Shown: positions 17,372 through 25,857 of the stretch, piece by piece
Layout: each line of letters starts with the position of its first letter
How positions within the stretch are numbered: the stretch's first letter is position 1
The notes under the pieces: generated by a model
What the model was told of the DNA's origin: nothing
Database searches by the model: none
What the model saw: the letters and a program-made list of their open reading frames with translations, nothing else
Source: CALMEC01 sp963765105
GTDB taxonomy: Bacteria; Actinomycetota; Thermoleophilia; Miltoncostaeales; Miltoncostaeaceae
Reading direction: 5' to 3'
Length of the DNA: 64,000 bases
Assembly (NCBI GenBank): GCA_963765105.1
Contig: CAVXUW010000002.1
Span: 868,001-932,000 of the forward strand
Made by a program: the position numbers and the translations under genes

Positions 17372-18205
17372 ATGGAGGTTCTTCGCTACGCGGCATTCAG
17401 CGATGTTCCGAACGGGGGGAACCCGGCGGGTGTCGTCCTCGATGCCGGTGGCGCCACTGAAGCGGAGATGCAGGCGGTCGCCAAGGAGGTCGGTTTCTCA
17501 GAGACGGTCTTCGTTGTCGATCGCAACGGCGAGCGTCTGCGCGTGCGTTACTTCAGCCCAATGGCCGAGGTGCCGTTCTGCGGTCATGCGACGATCGCCC
17601 TCGCCGTGGCGGATGCCGAGCGGTCCGGGCCACGTCTCCTCGATCTCACGACGCTGGCCGGCGCCGTGACGGTGACGAGCCGGGCCGATGGCCGCACGAC
17701 AACGGCATCCCTGACAAGCGTGGTCCCCCAGACCGCCGACCTATCGTTAGTCGATCAGTCGGAACTGCTTGACGCGCTTGGGTGGGCAACCACAGAACTC
17801 GATCCCTCGCTGCCCCCGAAGGTCGGCTACGCCGGGGCGTGGCATCCCATCATCGCGGCGAGTTCACGTGAACGTCTGGCGGACCTTCGCTATGACATGG
17901 ATCTGCTCGGTGCGCTCATGGCGCAGCGCTCGTGGACGACGGTCGACCTGGTCTGGCGCGAATCGCCAACGGTCTTTCATTGCCGAAACCCCTTCCCCCC
18001 CGGCGGCGTGGTGGAGGACCCGGCCACCGGCGCGGCGGCTGCCGCCTTGGGCGGCTACCTTCGCGCGTTCTCGCTCATTGACGTGCCGACGACGGTGACG
18101 ATCCATCAGGGGCATGACATGGGGCGTCCGGGACTCATTACCGTGGGCATTCCGGCGGACCGAGCTCAGGGCATCTCCGTCTCCGGCGCCGCGATACCGA
18201 TCTAA
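17372..18205 (+). CDS. PhzF family isomerase/epimerase-like protein
   Basis: 277 residues, the usual length for the two-lobed diaminopimelate-epimerase fold of PhzF. Diagnostic segments are FSDVPNGGNPAGVVLD near the N-terminus, the catalytic-glutamate region VGFSETVFVV, VPFCGHATIALAVA, and the late DPATGAAAAALGGYL. It starts 2 bp after the MOSC stop, so it shares that transcript. Family members isomerise diverse small molecules; the substrate cannot be deduced. Its stop overlaps by 4 bp, tail to tail, the stop of a minus-strand gene. Confidence 0.85.
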   Translation: MEVLRYAAFSDVPNGGNPAGVVLDAGGATEAEMQAVAKEVGFSETVFVVDRNGERLRVRYFSPMAEVPFCGHATIALAVADAERSGPRLLDLTTLAGAVTVTSRADGRTTTASLTSVVPQTADLSLVDQSELLDALGWATTELDPSLPPKVGYAGAWHPIIAASSRERLADLRYDMDLLGALMAQRSWTTVDLVWRESPTVFHCRNPFPPGGVVEDPATGAAAAALGGYLRAFSLIDVPTTVTIHQGHDMGRPGLITVGIPADRAQGISVSGAAIPI

Positions 18206-18690
18206 CGTCTGACGAGGGCGACGGCGCGGGCCTCGCGACGTTCGCCATCCACCTCGGCGGCGCAGAGCGCTTCGAGGCCGAACTGGTGGTGTCCGGTATC
18301 GGGCCGACGACTGGACGGACCAATCCAATCGATCGTGGGCGATTCGGAGCCCAGCACCGACGCGCGCGACGCCCAGAACAGAAGGTGGGCGAGGGGGAGG
18401 GCGCCGAGACTCACGGCTTCGGGATGGCCGCGTGACTCGACGTAGACACGGTGGGCCGTAAGGCACGCCGACAGGGCCACGGCATCGGCCACGCCTTCAC
18501 GCTCCAATTCGAGGCCGAGCAGCACCGCTTCCGGTTCGTACCCTTCATCGCGGCTGCCGCGGAGGAGGGCGGGACGGATACGTGCCAACTCGGCGCCGAT
18601 GGCGGCACCAATGGCCCCCGCTGCCGCGCGCAAGTCGGCATCGAGCTCGTCGAGATGCTCCTGTAGGGGCTCCGCGAGGCGCAGGCTCAC
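18202..18690 (-). CDS. Hypothetical alanine-rich protein
   Basis: A 162-residue protein from GTG 18690, chosen because GAGGAG lies 6 nt upstream on the minus strand; ATG 18696 is too close to that site. It is rich in Ala, Leu and Glu, with a probable helical first half (LAEPLQEHLDELDADLRAAA) and no membrane helix. I recognise no family. It lies 46 bp downstream of a 39-residue membrane peptide gene and may be transcribed with it. Confidence 0.5.
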   Translation of the reverse strand: MSLRLAEPLQEHLDELDADLRAAAGAIGAAIGAELARIRPALLRGSRDEGYEPEAVLLGLELEREGVADAVALSACLTAHRVYVESRGHPEAVSLGALPLAHLLFWASRASVLGSESPTIDWIGPSSRRPDTGHHQFGLEALCAAEVDGERREARAVALVRR

Positions 18691-18736
18691 GACCATCTCC
18701 TCGACGGCTCGTCCACGCGCGCCCGTGGAAGGCGAA

Positions 18737-18856
18737 CTACTTTCGGTCGTCCTCGGGAAGCTCCGTGAACGAGAACTCGTCCCGGTTCGCCTTGTTGCGA
18801 GTGAACCAGTACAGAACGCCGGTGAGGCCGGCTGCGGCAAACAACTTCTTGAGCAT
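18737..18856 (-). CDS. 39-residue single-pass membrane peptide (DLW-39-like)
   Basis: A short frame with an excellent ribosome site (AGGAGG, 5 nt before ATG 18856). It encodes MLKKLF, a hydrophobic helix (AAAGLTGVLYWF), then a charged tail (NKANRDEFSFTELPEDDRK). Length (39), topology and the acidic D-E-F/S motif after the helix recall the actinobacterial DLW-39 family, but the DLW triplet itself is absent. Resemblance is by eye only. The 243 bp upstream (18857-19099) hold no gene. Confidence 0.5.
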   Translation of the reverse strand: MLKKLFAAAGLTGVLYWFTRNKANRDEFSFTELPEDDRK

Positions 18857-19099
18857 TACGCCCTCCTGAGCCTTTGACAGCTCCTCCATGGTAGGCGATC
18901 GTACGTCTGCGCGGCGAAAATCGCGTCGGGTGACGACGGTGCGCGGGAGCGCCGGGGTGGGAGGCGGTTGTTGGCACGTCAGCAATGGCCGGAATCACGC
19001 GGAAATTCCGTGCGGAACGATACTTGATTGTCAAAGGAAGATGAAGCACGATCACGTTCACCAAACCGCTTTCGCCGAGGCGTGCGGCATTCCTGTCCG

Positions 19100-20080
19100 T
19101 CAGGGGTCGATGGTCATCACGATCTTGCCCACCGCGCGGTTGCTCTCCAGCCGCGCGTGAGCTTCGGCGACGGAGGTCACGGGAAACACCCGGTCAATCA
19201 CGGGGCGCATGCGCCCATCGGCCAGTCGCGGCAACCCCCAGCTACGAAATGCGGTCACGACTGCGGCCTTCTCGTCCGCGGTTCGGCCGCGGAGCGTGCT
19301 CGCGATGATCGTGGCCTGCTTCGGCAGAAGCTCCCCGAGGTTGATATCGACGTGGCGACCACCCACCAAACCCGTGAGCACGATATGGCCGCCTCGGGCC
19401 AGGCTGCGGACGTTCTCGGCCCAGTAGGCCGCCCCGACGAGGTCGAGAATGACGTCGGCCCCATGCCCGTCCGTGTGCTCGAGCACCGCGTCGGCAAACA
19501 GGTTGTCGATGGCAACGACCGGCGTTGCTCCCATGGCCACGGGATAGGCCAGGCGGCTACTGCTGCGTGAGGTTGCGATGGATCGAGCGCCGATCTGGTC
19601 GACGATTTGCACCGCGGCGGTGCCCACGCCACTTGCCGCGGAGTGAATGAGGGCCACATCGTCGCTGCCGAGTTTGCCGAGCATGATGAGGGTGAGGTAG
19701 GCGGTGAGAAACACCTCGGGCACTGCGGCAGCCTCCGTGGTGGTCAGCGCATCAGGTATCGGCATCAGCTGTCCGTTGGGGACGGTGACGAACTCGGCGT
19801 ACCCTCCGCCGGAGAGCAGCGCCATCGCGCGATCCCCCACGCGCCAACCGGTTACGCCATCGCCGAGCTCGGCGATCTCCCCGGCCGCTTCGAGACCGAG
19901 GATCTCGCTCGCGCCGGGAGGAGGGGGGTAGAAACCTTCGCGTTGCATGATGTCGGCCCGGTTGACCGCGGTGGCGTGAACGCGGAGAAGGACCTCGCCG
20001 GGGGCCGGTGTGGGGGACGCGACATCGACCAGATCAAGAACCTCAGGGCCGCCCTCCCCGCGGGTCGTTACCGCTTTCAG
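19100..20080 (-). CDS. NAD(P)H:quinone oxidoreductase, MDR/zeta-crystallin type
   Basis: Zinc-independent medium-chain reductase: PPPPGASEILGLEAAGEIAELG, VGDRAMALLSGGGYAEF, HSAASGVGTAAVQIV (nucleotide loop) and VILDLVGAAYW. The first ATG (19948) would delete the N-terminal strand pair. In-frame sequence continues upstream as KAVTTRGEGGPEVLDLVDV, the normal family start. It reaches a CTG at 20080 that overlaps the previous TGA (CTGA) with GGAG 5 nt upstream. From there the protein is 326 residues, the family length. I therefore annotate a CTG start. It is coupled to the upstream SRPBCC gene. Confidence 0.88.
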   Translation of the reverse strand: MKAVTTRGEGGPEVLDLVDVASPTPAPGEVLLRVHATAVNRADIMQREGFYPPPPGASEILGLEAAGEIAELGDGVTGWRVGDRAMALLSGGGYAEFVTVPNGQLMPIPDALTTTEAAAVPEVFLTAYLTLIMLGKLGSDDVALIHSAASGVGTAAVQIVDQIGARSIATSRSSSRLAYPVAMGATPVVAIDNLFADAVLEHTDGHGADVILDLVGAAYWAENVRSLARGGHIVLTGLVGGRHVDINLGELLPKQATIIASTLRGRTADEKAAVVTAFRSWGLPRLADGRMRPVIDRVFPVTSVAEAHARLESNRAVGKIVMTIDP

Positions 20081-20562
20081 CGTTGCTCCATCAGTCGTTT
20101 CGTGAGGATGTGCCGCTGGTGAAACGTCTTCTTCAGCATGCGGTTTATGAGGAGCTTGTCGCCAATGGCGCCAAGCGGACCAAACGGCGGGACGTACGTG
20201 ATGCGGTCGGTGAGGCGGCTCTTGTCGGGGCCGAGGGACTCGAAGCGGTGTTCATGTCGCCACGCTGCGAATGGTGACTCGAGCGCCACGTCGACGACCG
20301 CGCGGTTGAGCACAACCGCCTCCACTGTGAAGACCCATTTGATGATGAACGGCAACGGCTTTTGGCGAAAGCGGATGGTGAACACATCCCCGTCCTTTAG
20401 CGGGAACGTCCCGTCGATCGAGACGAACTCCACGCCCGGTGAGACCCGTGGCGCATTGCGCGTGTCAAGATGAAAGCGAAAAAGCTTCTCTGCCGGACAG
20501 TCGATCTCGATCGACTGCTCGATCACCCGCGGCTTGGTCTGAGGAATCGTAAGTTTCGGCAC
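20077..20562 (-). CDS. SRPBCC family protein
   Basis: 161 residues with a START-like pattern: VIEQSIEIDCPAEKLFRFHLDTRNAPRVSP, a middle FTVEAVVLNRAVVDVALESPFAAW, a strand pair RHEHRFESLGPDKSRLTDRITY, and a C-terminal helix (INRMLKKTFHQRHILTKRLM). Such proteins bind lipophilic ligands or assist aromatic polyketide chemistry. Its TGA overlaps the start of the quinone oxidoreductase, so the two are translated together. Ligand unknown. Confidence 0.7.
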   Translation of the reverse strand: MPKLTIPQTKPRVIEQSIEIDCPAEKLFRFHLDTRNAPRVSPGVEFVSIDGTFPLKDGDVFTIRFRQKPLPFIIKWVFTVEAVVLNRAVVDVALESPFAAWRHEHRFESLGPDKSRLTDRITYVPPFGPLGAIGDKLLINRMLKKTFHQRHILTKRLMEQR

Positions 20563-20662
20563 CAGGCAAGCCTAGCGGGGGAAGCTCGCTGGAGCGTCGG
20601 ACGGTCGGCGGGATTGCGCCTGCCTCCTTGGCGGCCCTCTCTCAGCGGATCGCGTGACCAGG

Positions 20663-20745
20663 TAGGGGCGGTGGGAATCGAACCCACACGAGCTTTCGCT
20701 CAACGGTGTTTGAGACCGTCGCGTCTACCGTTCCGCCACACCCCC
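20663..20745 (-). tRNA. tRNA-Leu (anticodon CAA)
   Basis: An 83-nt class II tRNA on the minus strand. The anticodon stem ACGGT/ACCGT encloses CTCAAAC with anticodon CAA. A long variable arm (TGAGCGAAAGCTCG) marks the leucine class. The T arm is GTGGGTTCGATTCCCAC and the acceptor arm pairs GGGGGTG with CGCCCCT through two wobble pairs. CCA is not encoded. Confidence 0.93.
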
Positions 20746-20791
20746 ACGACCCGCAACTGTAGCGCTGCGGGCCGTGGTTGGTGATACCCCA

Positions 20792-21433
20792 CTAGCTCTC
20801 GAGGATCTCCAGGGTCTTCATGAACTCCTCCGCCTGCTTGGCGTCAGCGTCGAAGCGGTCCGGGTTGGAGGTCAATGTCGCGATCGCGGCGCGCTTGCCG
20901 TTGAAGGCGACGATTTGGAGGAACTTCAGAGACTTGCCGCTGGCGGTGCCGGTGTACACAAGTCGCGCGGCCTCGGCGCCCGACGCCAGCTTGACCCTGC
21001 CGTTGTCCACCACTTCCGCATCGGTGATCACGGTCTTTACGTTCGTGAGGCTGACCTCGATGTACTTGTCGAGGTCAAGGTTCTGGCCGGAGGGGATCTC
21101 CTCGCTTACGACGTTGACGTTGGCCGTGAAGCCATCGGTGGTCGCGGCGATCTTCCAGGCCTTCGGGGACTCGGAAGCGCTGGTCCATGAGTCCTTGACG
21201 CTGATGCGATACACCCCGCCCGGGTCCGTGAAAGCGACCGAACCGTCCGGGGCTTCCGTCGTCGGCGTCGACTCGCTTGGTGTGGAGGAACTCGGGGTCG
21301 ACGGCGTTGACGCCGTCGCCGGGGCAGATGTGTCGCCGCCACCGGACTTGTTGTCGTCGGAACCGCCGCAGCCGGCGACGATGATGCTGGTTACGGCGAG
21401 AACGCCGACAATGACGCGAACGCGTGAGAACAT
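20792..21433 (-). CDS. Secreted lipoprotein with DUF1795/PsbP-like domain
   Basis: 213 residues. A signal peptide (MFSRVRVIVGVLAVTSIIVA) ends at a lipobox with Cys22 (VAGC), so the mature protein is lipid-anchored outside the membrane. A Ser/Thr/Pro-rich linker (about residues 35-63) precedes a compact domain (DPGGVYRISVKDSW, VNVVSEEIPSGQNLDLDKYI, KSLKFLQIVAFNGKRAAIATL) similar in layout to DUF1795/PsbP folds. Function unknown. It lies immediately downstream of the malic enzyme gene on the same strand with a 2-bp gap and may share its transcript. Confidence 0.75.
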   Translation of the reverse strand: MFSRVRVIVGVLAVTSIIVAGCGGSDDNKSGGGDTSAPATASTPSTPSSSTPSESTPTTEAPDGSVAFTDPGGVYRISVKDSWTSASESPKAWKIAATTDGFTANVNVVSEEIPSGQNLDLDKYIEVSLTNVKTVITDAEVVDNGRVKLASGAEAARLVYTGTASGKSLKFLQIVAFNGKRAAIATLTSNPDRFDADAKQAEEFMKTLEILES

Positions 21434-21435
21434 GT

Positions 21436-22869
21436 TTAGACCTCGGTTTGGGGATCGACCCGGGCGACGCCTTCCTTCTTCGCCTGGGCCACGACGGCCT
21501 TGGCGACAGCAGGCGCTACGTCACGGTTGAACACGCTAGGGATGATGTAGTCCTCGTGCAGCTCATCCTCAGCGATGCACGCGGCGATGGCCTCGGCGGC
21601 GGCGACTTTCATGCCTTCGCTGATCTGCCGGGCGTGGCAGTCGAGGGCTCCCCGAAAAACTCCGGGGAATGCGAGAACGTTGTTGATCTGGTTCGGGTAG
21701 TCCGACCGGCCGGTGGCCATGATTCGCACGTAGGGCGCGGCAATCTCCGGCATGATTTCCGGCACGGGGTTGGCCATGGCGAACACGACCGGGTCGGGGG
21801 CCATGCGCTTCAGTTGATCGACGCTGAACGTGTTAGGACCCGACAGGCCCAGAAAGAGAGTCGCTCCCTCGATGACGTCGTCCACGGCGCCCTGGATACC
21901 GTCCGGGTTGGTGTTCGCTGCGTACCAGTCCTTCATGAAGTTCATGTTCTCGGTGCGGCCGCTGTAGATGGCGCCACGGGTGTCGCACCCGATGATGTTC
22001 GTGACGCCCGCGTTCATGAGGATCTTCGAACAGGCGACGCCCGAAGCGCCAACGCCGGACACGACAACTTTTTGCTCGGCCATGGTCTTTCCCGTGATCT
22101 TCAGGGCGTTGATGAGCGCGGCGAGAACGACGATCGCTGTGCCGTGTTGGTCATCGTGGAACACCGGGATGTCAAGGGTCTCCTTGAGGCGATCTTCCAC
22201 CTCGAAGCACACCGGGGCGGCGATGTCTTCCAGGTTGATGCCGCCGAACGCCGGGGCGACCGCGGTGCAGATGTCGATCAGTTCCTGCGCATCCTTCGAA
22301 TCGACGCAAAGCGCGTAGCTGTCGACGTTGCCGAACTCTTTGAAGAGCATGGCCTTGCCCTCCATCACCGGCATGCCTGCGGCGGCGCCGATGTCGCCCA
22401 GCCCCAGCACCGCAGTGCCGTTGGTGATCACAACGACCATGTTTCGTTTCAGTGTCAACTCAAACGCCCGCGGCGGGTCGGCCGCGATGGCCTGGCACAC
22501 CTGGGTAATGCCGGGCACGTCGACCACCGCGAGATCCTCATGCGTCTTGAGCGGGATGCGTGTGACCATCTCGATTTTTCCGCCGTGATGGAGCTGGAAG
22601 GTACGGTCGTAGGACGAGACGACATTCACCCCGTCAACGGCCCCAGCGGCAGCGACAATCTCGTCGGCGTGCTCGGGGTCGGAGGCATCTACCACGAGCT
22701 CACGTACGACCGTTTCCGCGTCGGCGGAGATGATGTCGACCGCACCAATGTCGCCGCCGACGCTGCTAATTGCGGTGGCGAGACGCCCGAAAAGGTCGGG
22801 CTGACCGGTGAGGAGTTCGACGCGGATCGTAACGCTGTACTGCGCGCTCGGGGTGGACCTCGTTGACAA
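21436..22869 (-). CDS. NAD(P)-dependent malic enzyme with N-terminal ACT domain
   Basis: 477 residues. It decarboxylates malate to pyruvate in central metabolism. An N-terminal ACT-type regulatory domain (YSVTIRVELLTGQPDLFGRLA to about residue 85) precedes the malic domain (KIEMVTRIPL, NGTAVLGLGDIGAAAGMPV, FHDDQHGTAIV) and the NAD domain (VVVSGVGASGVACSKIL). TTG 22869 is chosen because AAGGAG lies 5 nt upstream and the ACT domain starts directly after it. It is divergent from polA across 80 bp. Fused ACT domains imply allosteric control by a small ligand. Confidence 0.9.
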   Translation of the reverse strand: MSTRSTPSAQYSVTIRVELLTGQPDLFGRLATAISSVGGDIGAVDIISADAETVVRELVVDASDPEHADEIVAAAGAVDGVNVVSSYDRTFQLHHGGKIEMVTRIPLKTHEDLAVVDVPGITQVCQAIAADPPRAFELTLKRNMVVVITNGTAVLGLGDIGAAAGMPVMEGKAMLFKEFGNVDSYALCVDSKDAQELIDICTAVAPAFGGINLEDIAAPVCFEVEDRLKETLDIPVFHDDQHGTAIVVLAALINALKITGKTMAEQKVVVSGVGASGVACSKILMNAGVTNIIGCDTRGAIYSGRTENMNFMKDWYAANTNPDGIQGAVDDVIEGATLFLGLSGPNTFSVDQLKRMAPDPVVFAMANPVPEIMPEIAAPYVRIMATGRSDYPNQINNVLAFPGVFRGALDCHARQISEGMKVAAAEAIAACIAEDELHEDYIIPSVFNRDVAPAVAKAVVAQAKKEGVARVDPQTEV

Positions 22870-22949
22870 GTTGGCTCCTTGCTGGAGTTTCGCGAGTCGC
22901 GAGCATACCCGTGGCCGTCGGGCGGAGTTGTCATGAGTATCCTCGTCGC

Positions 22950-25550
22950 GTGGACAACCCCCGTGCCGAAACGCTCGACGTTCCCGCCGTGCCAACGTCC
23001 GGTGAAGTGCTCCTGGTCGACGGCAATAGCCTGGCCTACCGGGCCTTCTTCGCCCTGCCGGACACGATCTCCACCTCCGGCGGGCAACCGACCAATGCCC
23101 TGTACGGCTTGGCCGCGATGATGATGAAGGTACTCGCCGAGGAGCGCCCCAGCCGTGTTGTTGTCGCATGGGATGCGCCAGGAAAGACTTTTCGTCACGA
23201 GGCGTACCCGGAGTACAAGGCCGGCCGGTCACAAACACCGGATCTGTTCAAGGAACAGGCCCCGCACTTTCGTCCGCTGATGGAGGCGTTCGGTTGCGTC
23301 AATACCGAGCTGCCCGGGTTTGAGGCCGACGACATCATTGGCACCCTCGCACGCCTCCTGGACGAGGCCGGTGAGCGCGTCACGATCCTCACCAGCGACC
23401 GCGACACATTCCAGCTCGTCACCGACCAGGTGAGTGTTTTGGCCACCGGACGCGGGGTGACCGACACAACCAGGTACACGCCTGAGAAGGTGATGGAGCG
23501 TTACGGGATCGGCCCGGATCTCATGGTCGACTACCGCGGCATGGTCGGTGACAACTCCGACAACCTTCCGGGTGTCCCCGGTATCGGCGAGAAGACGGCG
23601 ACACAGCTTCTCCAGAAGTACGGCGACCTGGAGAACGTCTTGGCCCATGCGAACGACCAGTCGCCGAAACGCAAAGAGAACCTGATCACTGCTGCGGACG
23701 ATGCCCGACGGACGCGTGAGCTGTCAATCATCGAGACCGCGGCGCCGGTGACATTGGCAATCGAGGATATCCCCCAGCTCGACCTCGGTGCCGACCGTCG
23801 TGCGGCGCTGGAGGAGCTCTTCACGCGGTTTGAGTTCGGCAGCCTGGCGCGACGTCTGGGTGAGCTCACCGATGCCCCAGCCACGGCGGCGGCAGCGCCG
23901 AAGGTTCTGGTGGACATCAGCATCACCGAATGCGGGGCGGAAGAGCTCGGAATGCGCCTGGCAGGTGCTCAGGGGCGGGTGGCCGTGGCCGTGATCGACG
24001 GGGTGTGGGCGGCATGTGTGGAGCCGCCGGAGGTCTTCGTCGGTGCCCTCGACGCGCCCGAGCGGTTGGCCGCGGCACTGACGCCCCTCGAGGTGGTCGC
24101 CCACGATTTCAAGGCGCTTCCGGCGGAACTGGCAACGGCGCTGACCCCCGCTCACGACACCATGGTCGCCGCGTACCTCCTGGAACCTCGTCGCCGCGGC
24201 TACGACCTGGACGATCTGGCCGCCGAAGCCGGTATTGGTGTGAGTGACACCGATGTTGCCGCCGCGCGTGTTGCGGCACTTGCCTGGCAAATGGCGGGGC
24301 GGCAGGTGGAGCAGATGCGTCGCGAAGGGCTCGACACTCTCTTCACCGAGATCGAGCTTCCCCTGGTGTCAGTGCTGGCCGATATGGAACGCGTCGGTGT
24401 GGCACTCGACGTGCATCGTCTCGGCGAAATCGCCCACCGGGTGCGTGACCGGGCGGACGAGCTTCGCGACAACATCTGGCAACTCGCCGGGGGCGAGTTT
24501 GTCATCGACTCCCCCAAACAGCTGGGGCACGTGCTGTTCGAGAAGTTGGGCCTGCCGACATTTCGCAAAGGCAAGACCGGTTTTTCCACCGACCGGCGGG
24601 TGCTGCGGCTGCTGGAGGGGCGCCACCCCATTATTGGGCTCATCGGCGAGTACCGCGAGTTGACGAAGCTTGACAGCACCTACTTGTCGGCCCTTCCCGA
24701 GCTTGTGGATGACGCGAGTCGTCTCCACACGACCTTCAACCAAACCGTCGCTGAGACCGGCCGCCTCTCGTCGGTGAACCCGAACCTTCAGAACATCCCC
24801 GTGCGCACGGCCATCGGACGGGAGATCCGTGGCGCGTTCATCGCGCCGGAGGGACGAACGCTCGCGAGCTTCGACTACAGCCAGGTAGAGCTGCGTATCC
24901 TTGCCCACTGCTCCGGTGAGCCCACACTGGCCGAGGCCTACCGCACCGGCCAGGACGTTCACCGAGCCACCGCGGCCGAGGTATTCGGCATGGATCCCGC
25001 GGACGTCGACCGGCAGACCCGCGACCGCGCAAAGGCCGTGAACTTCGGGATCATCTATGGGATCAGCGCCTTTGGTCTGGCCGACCAGCTCGGCATCGAA
25101 CGTGACGAAGCTCAGGCGTACATCGACACCTACCTGGCGCGTTATCCCCGAGTGCAGAGCTTCATTGATTCGACGATCGCCGCTGCCGCCCAGGACGGGT
25201 ATGTCACCACCTTGCTCGGGCGTCGGCGCCCGATTCCCGAGCTTCTTGGCCGCACCGTCCAGCAGCGCAACCTGGGCGAACGCCTGGCGGTGAACACGGT
25301 CATTCAAGGCTCTGCCGCCGACATCATCAAGATTGCCATGGTGAGGGCACATGCCGCCATCGCTGCGGCCGGTTTGGCGAGCCGTCTTGTCCTGCAGATC
25401 CACGATGAACTGCTCGTCGAGGCGCCGACGGACGAAGTCAAAGAGGTCTCGACGATTGTTCGTGACGCGATGATCGGCGCTTACGCACTGGATCCGCCGC
25501 TCGAGGTGGACGTCGGTGTCGGCGAGACCTGGCTGCAAGCAAAGGCCTAG
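22950..25550 (+). CDS. polA: DNA polymerase I
   Basis: 866 residues. The 5'-3' exonuclease domain begins VLLVDGNSLAYRAFFALP with TSDRDTFQLV and GVPGIGEKTA. The middle 3'-5' exonuclease-like domain lacks the metal-binding DxE triad, so proofreading is probably absent, as in many actinobacterial and thermophile enzymes. Polymerase motifs A (FDYSQVELRILAHCSGE), B (RDRAKAVNFGIIYG) and C (LQIHDELLVEAP) are intact. The GTG 22950 start has no ribosome site; TATCCT ends 6 nt before it, so the mRNA may be leaderless. Confidence 0.95.
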   Translation: MDNPRAETLDVPAVPTSGEVLLVDGNSLAYRAFFALPDTISTSGGQPTNALYGLAAMMMKVLAEERPSRVVVAWDAPGKTFRHEAYPEYKAGRSQTPDLFKEQAPHFRPLMEAFGCVNTELPGFEADDIIGTLARLLDEAGERVTILTSDRDTFQLVTDQVSVLATGRGVTDTTRYTPEKVMERYGIGPDLMVDYRGMVGDNSDNLPGVPGIGEKTATQLLQKYGDLENVLAHANDQSPKRKENLITAADDARRTRELSIIETAAPVTLAIEDIPQLDLGADRRAALEELFTRFEFGSLARRLGELTDAPATAAAAPKVLVDISITECGAEELGMRLAGAQGRVAVAVIDGVWAACVEPPEVFVGALDAPERLAAALTPLEVVAHDFKALPAELATALTPAHDTMVAAYLLEPRRRGYDLDDLAAEAGIGVSDTDVAAARVAALAWQMAGRQVEQMRREGLDTLFTEIELPLVSVLADMERVGVALDVHRLGEIAHRVRDRADELRDNIWQLAGGEFVIDSPKQLGHVLFEKLGLPTFRKGKTGFSTDRRVLRLLEGRHPIIGLIGEYRELTKLDSTYLSALPELVDDASRLHTTFNQTVAETGRLSSVNPNLQNIPVRTAIGREIRGAFIAPEGRTLASFDYSQVELRILAHCSGEPTLAEAYRTGQDVHRATAAEVFGMDPADVDRQTRDRAKAVNFGIIYGISAFGLADQLGIERDEAQAYIDTYLARYPRVQSFIDSTIAAAAQDGYVTTLLGRRRPIPELLGRTVQQRNLGERLAVNTVIQGSAADIIKIAMVRAHAAIAAAGLASRLVLQIHDELLVEAPTDEVKEVSTIVRDAMIGAYALDPPLEVDVGVGETWLQAKA

Positions 25551-25588
25551 GTTCTCCCAAGAAACGGTTCGGAAGTCCAGCGACGGGC

Positions 25589-25611
25589 CGATTCCCCGAA
25601 ACGGGGAATCG
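25589..25611 (+). terminator. GC-rich hairpin after polA
   Basis: A perfect 10-bp stem, CGATTCCCCG and CGGGGAATCG, with a 3-nt loop AAA, lies 38 bp after the polA stop and directly before the tandem repeats. It could end the polA transcript, but there is no T-tract, so intrinsic termination is unproven. Confidence 0.4.
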
Positions 25612-25617
25612 CCCCGG

Positions 25618-25800
25618 CCAAGTGGCCAAGTGTGCCGCGGCCAAGTGGCCAAGTGTGCCGCGGCCAAGTGGCCAAGTGTGCCGCGGCCAAGTGGCCAAGT
25701 GTGCCCGGCCAAGTGGCCAAGTGTGCCGCGGCCAAGTGGCCAAGTGTGCCGCGGCCAAGTGGCCAAGTGTGCCCCGGCCAAGTGGCCAAGTGTGCCGCGG
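25618..25800 (+). repeat. Minisatellite: eight tandem copies of a 23-bp unit
   Basis: The unit is CCAAGTGGCCAAGTG followed by TGCCGCGG. Copies start at 25618, 25641, 25664, 25687 (22 bp, one base short), 25709, 25732, 25755 (CCCCGG end) and 25778. Each unit itself contains two GGCCAAGTG-like half sites. Copies are almost identical, so the array is young or homogenised. It fills the polA-holA gap and leaves open reading frames on both strands that are artefacts of the repeat. Confidence 0.97.
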
Positions 25801-25857
25801 TTCGCAGCTTTCGGAGGTGGGTAGTCTGCGCAGTGTGAATTCGACGAGCCAAAGCGT

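Noticed and set aside
21424..22866. A 480-codon open frame on the plus strand opposite malic enzyme
   Set aside because: It mirrors the malic enzyme codons, has a His/Asp/Arg/Val-rich composition typical of antisense frames in GC-rich DNA, and matches no family.
24369..25781. Long minus-strand frames opposite polA and through the 23-bp repeats (also 25438-26709)
   Set aside because: They are the complement of conserved polA and holA codons, and a 23-bp unit without stops keeps all frames open, giving periodic peptides (AHLATWP type) without meaning.
25618..25800. CRISPR array
   Set aside because: Units are directly adjacent with no spacers, and no cas genes are present.
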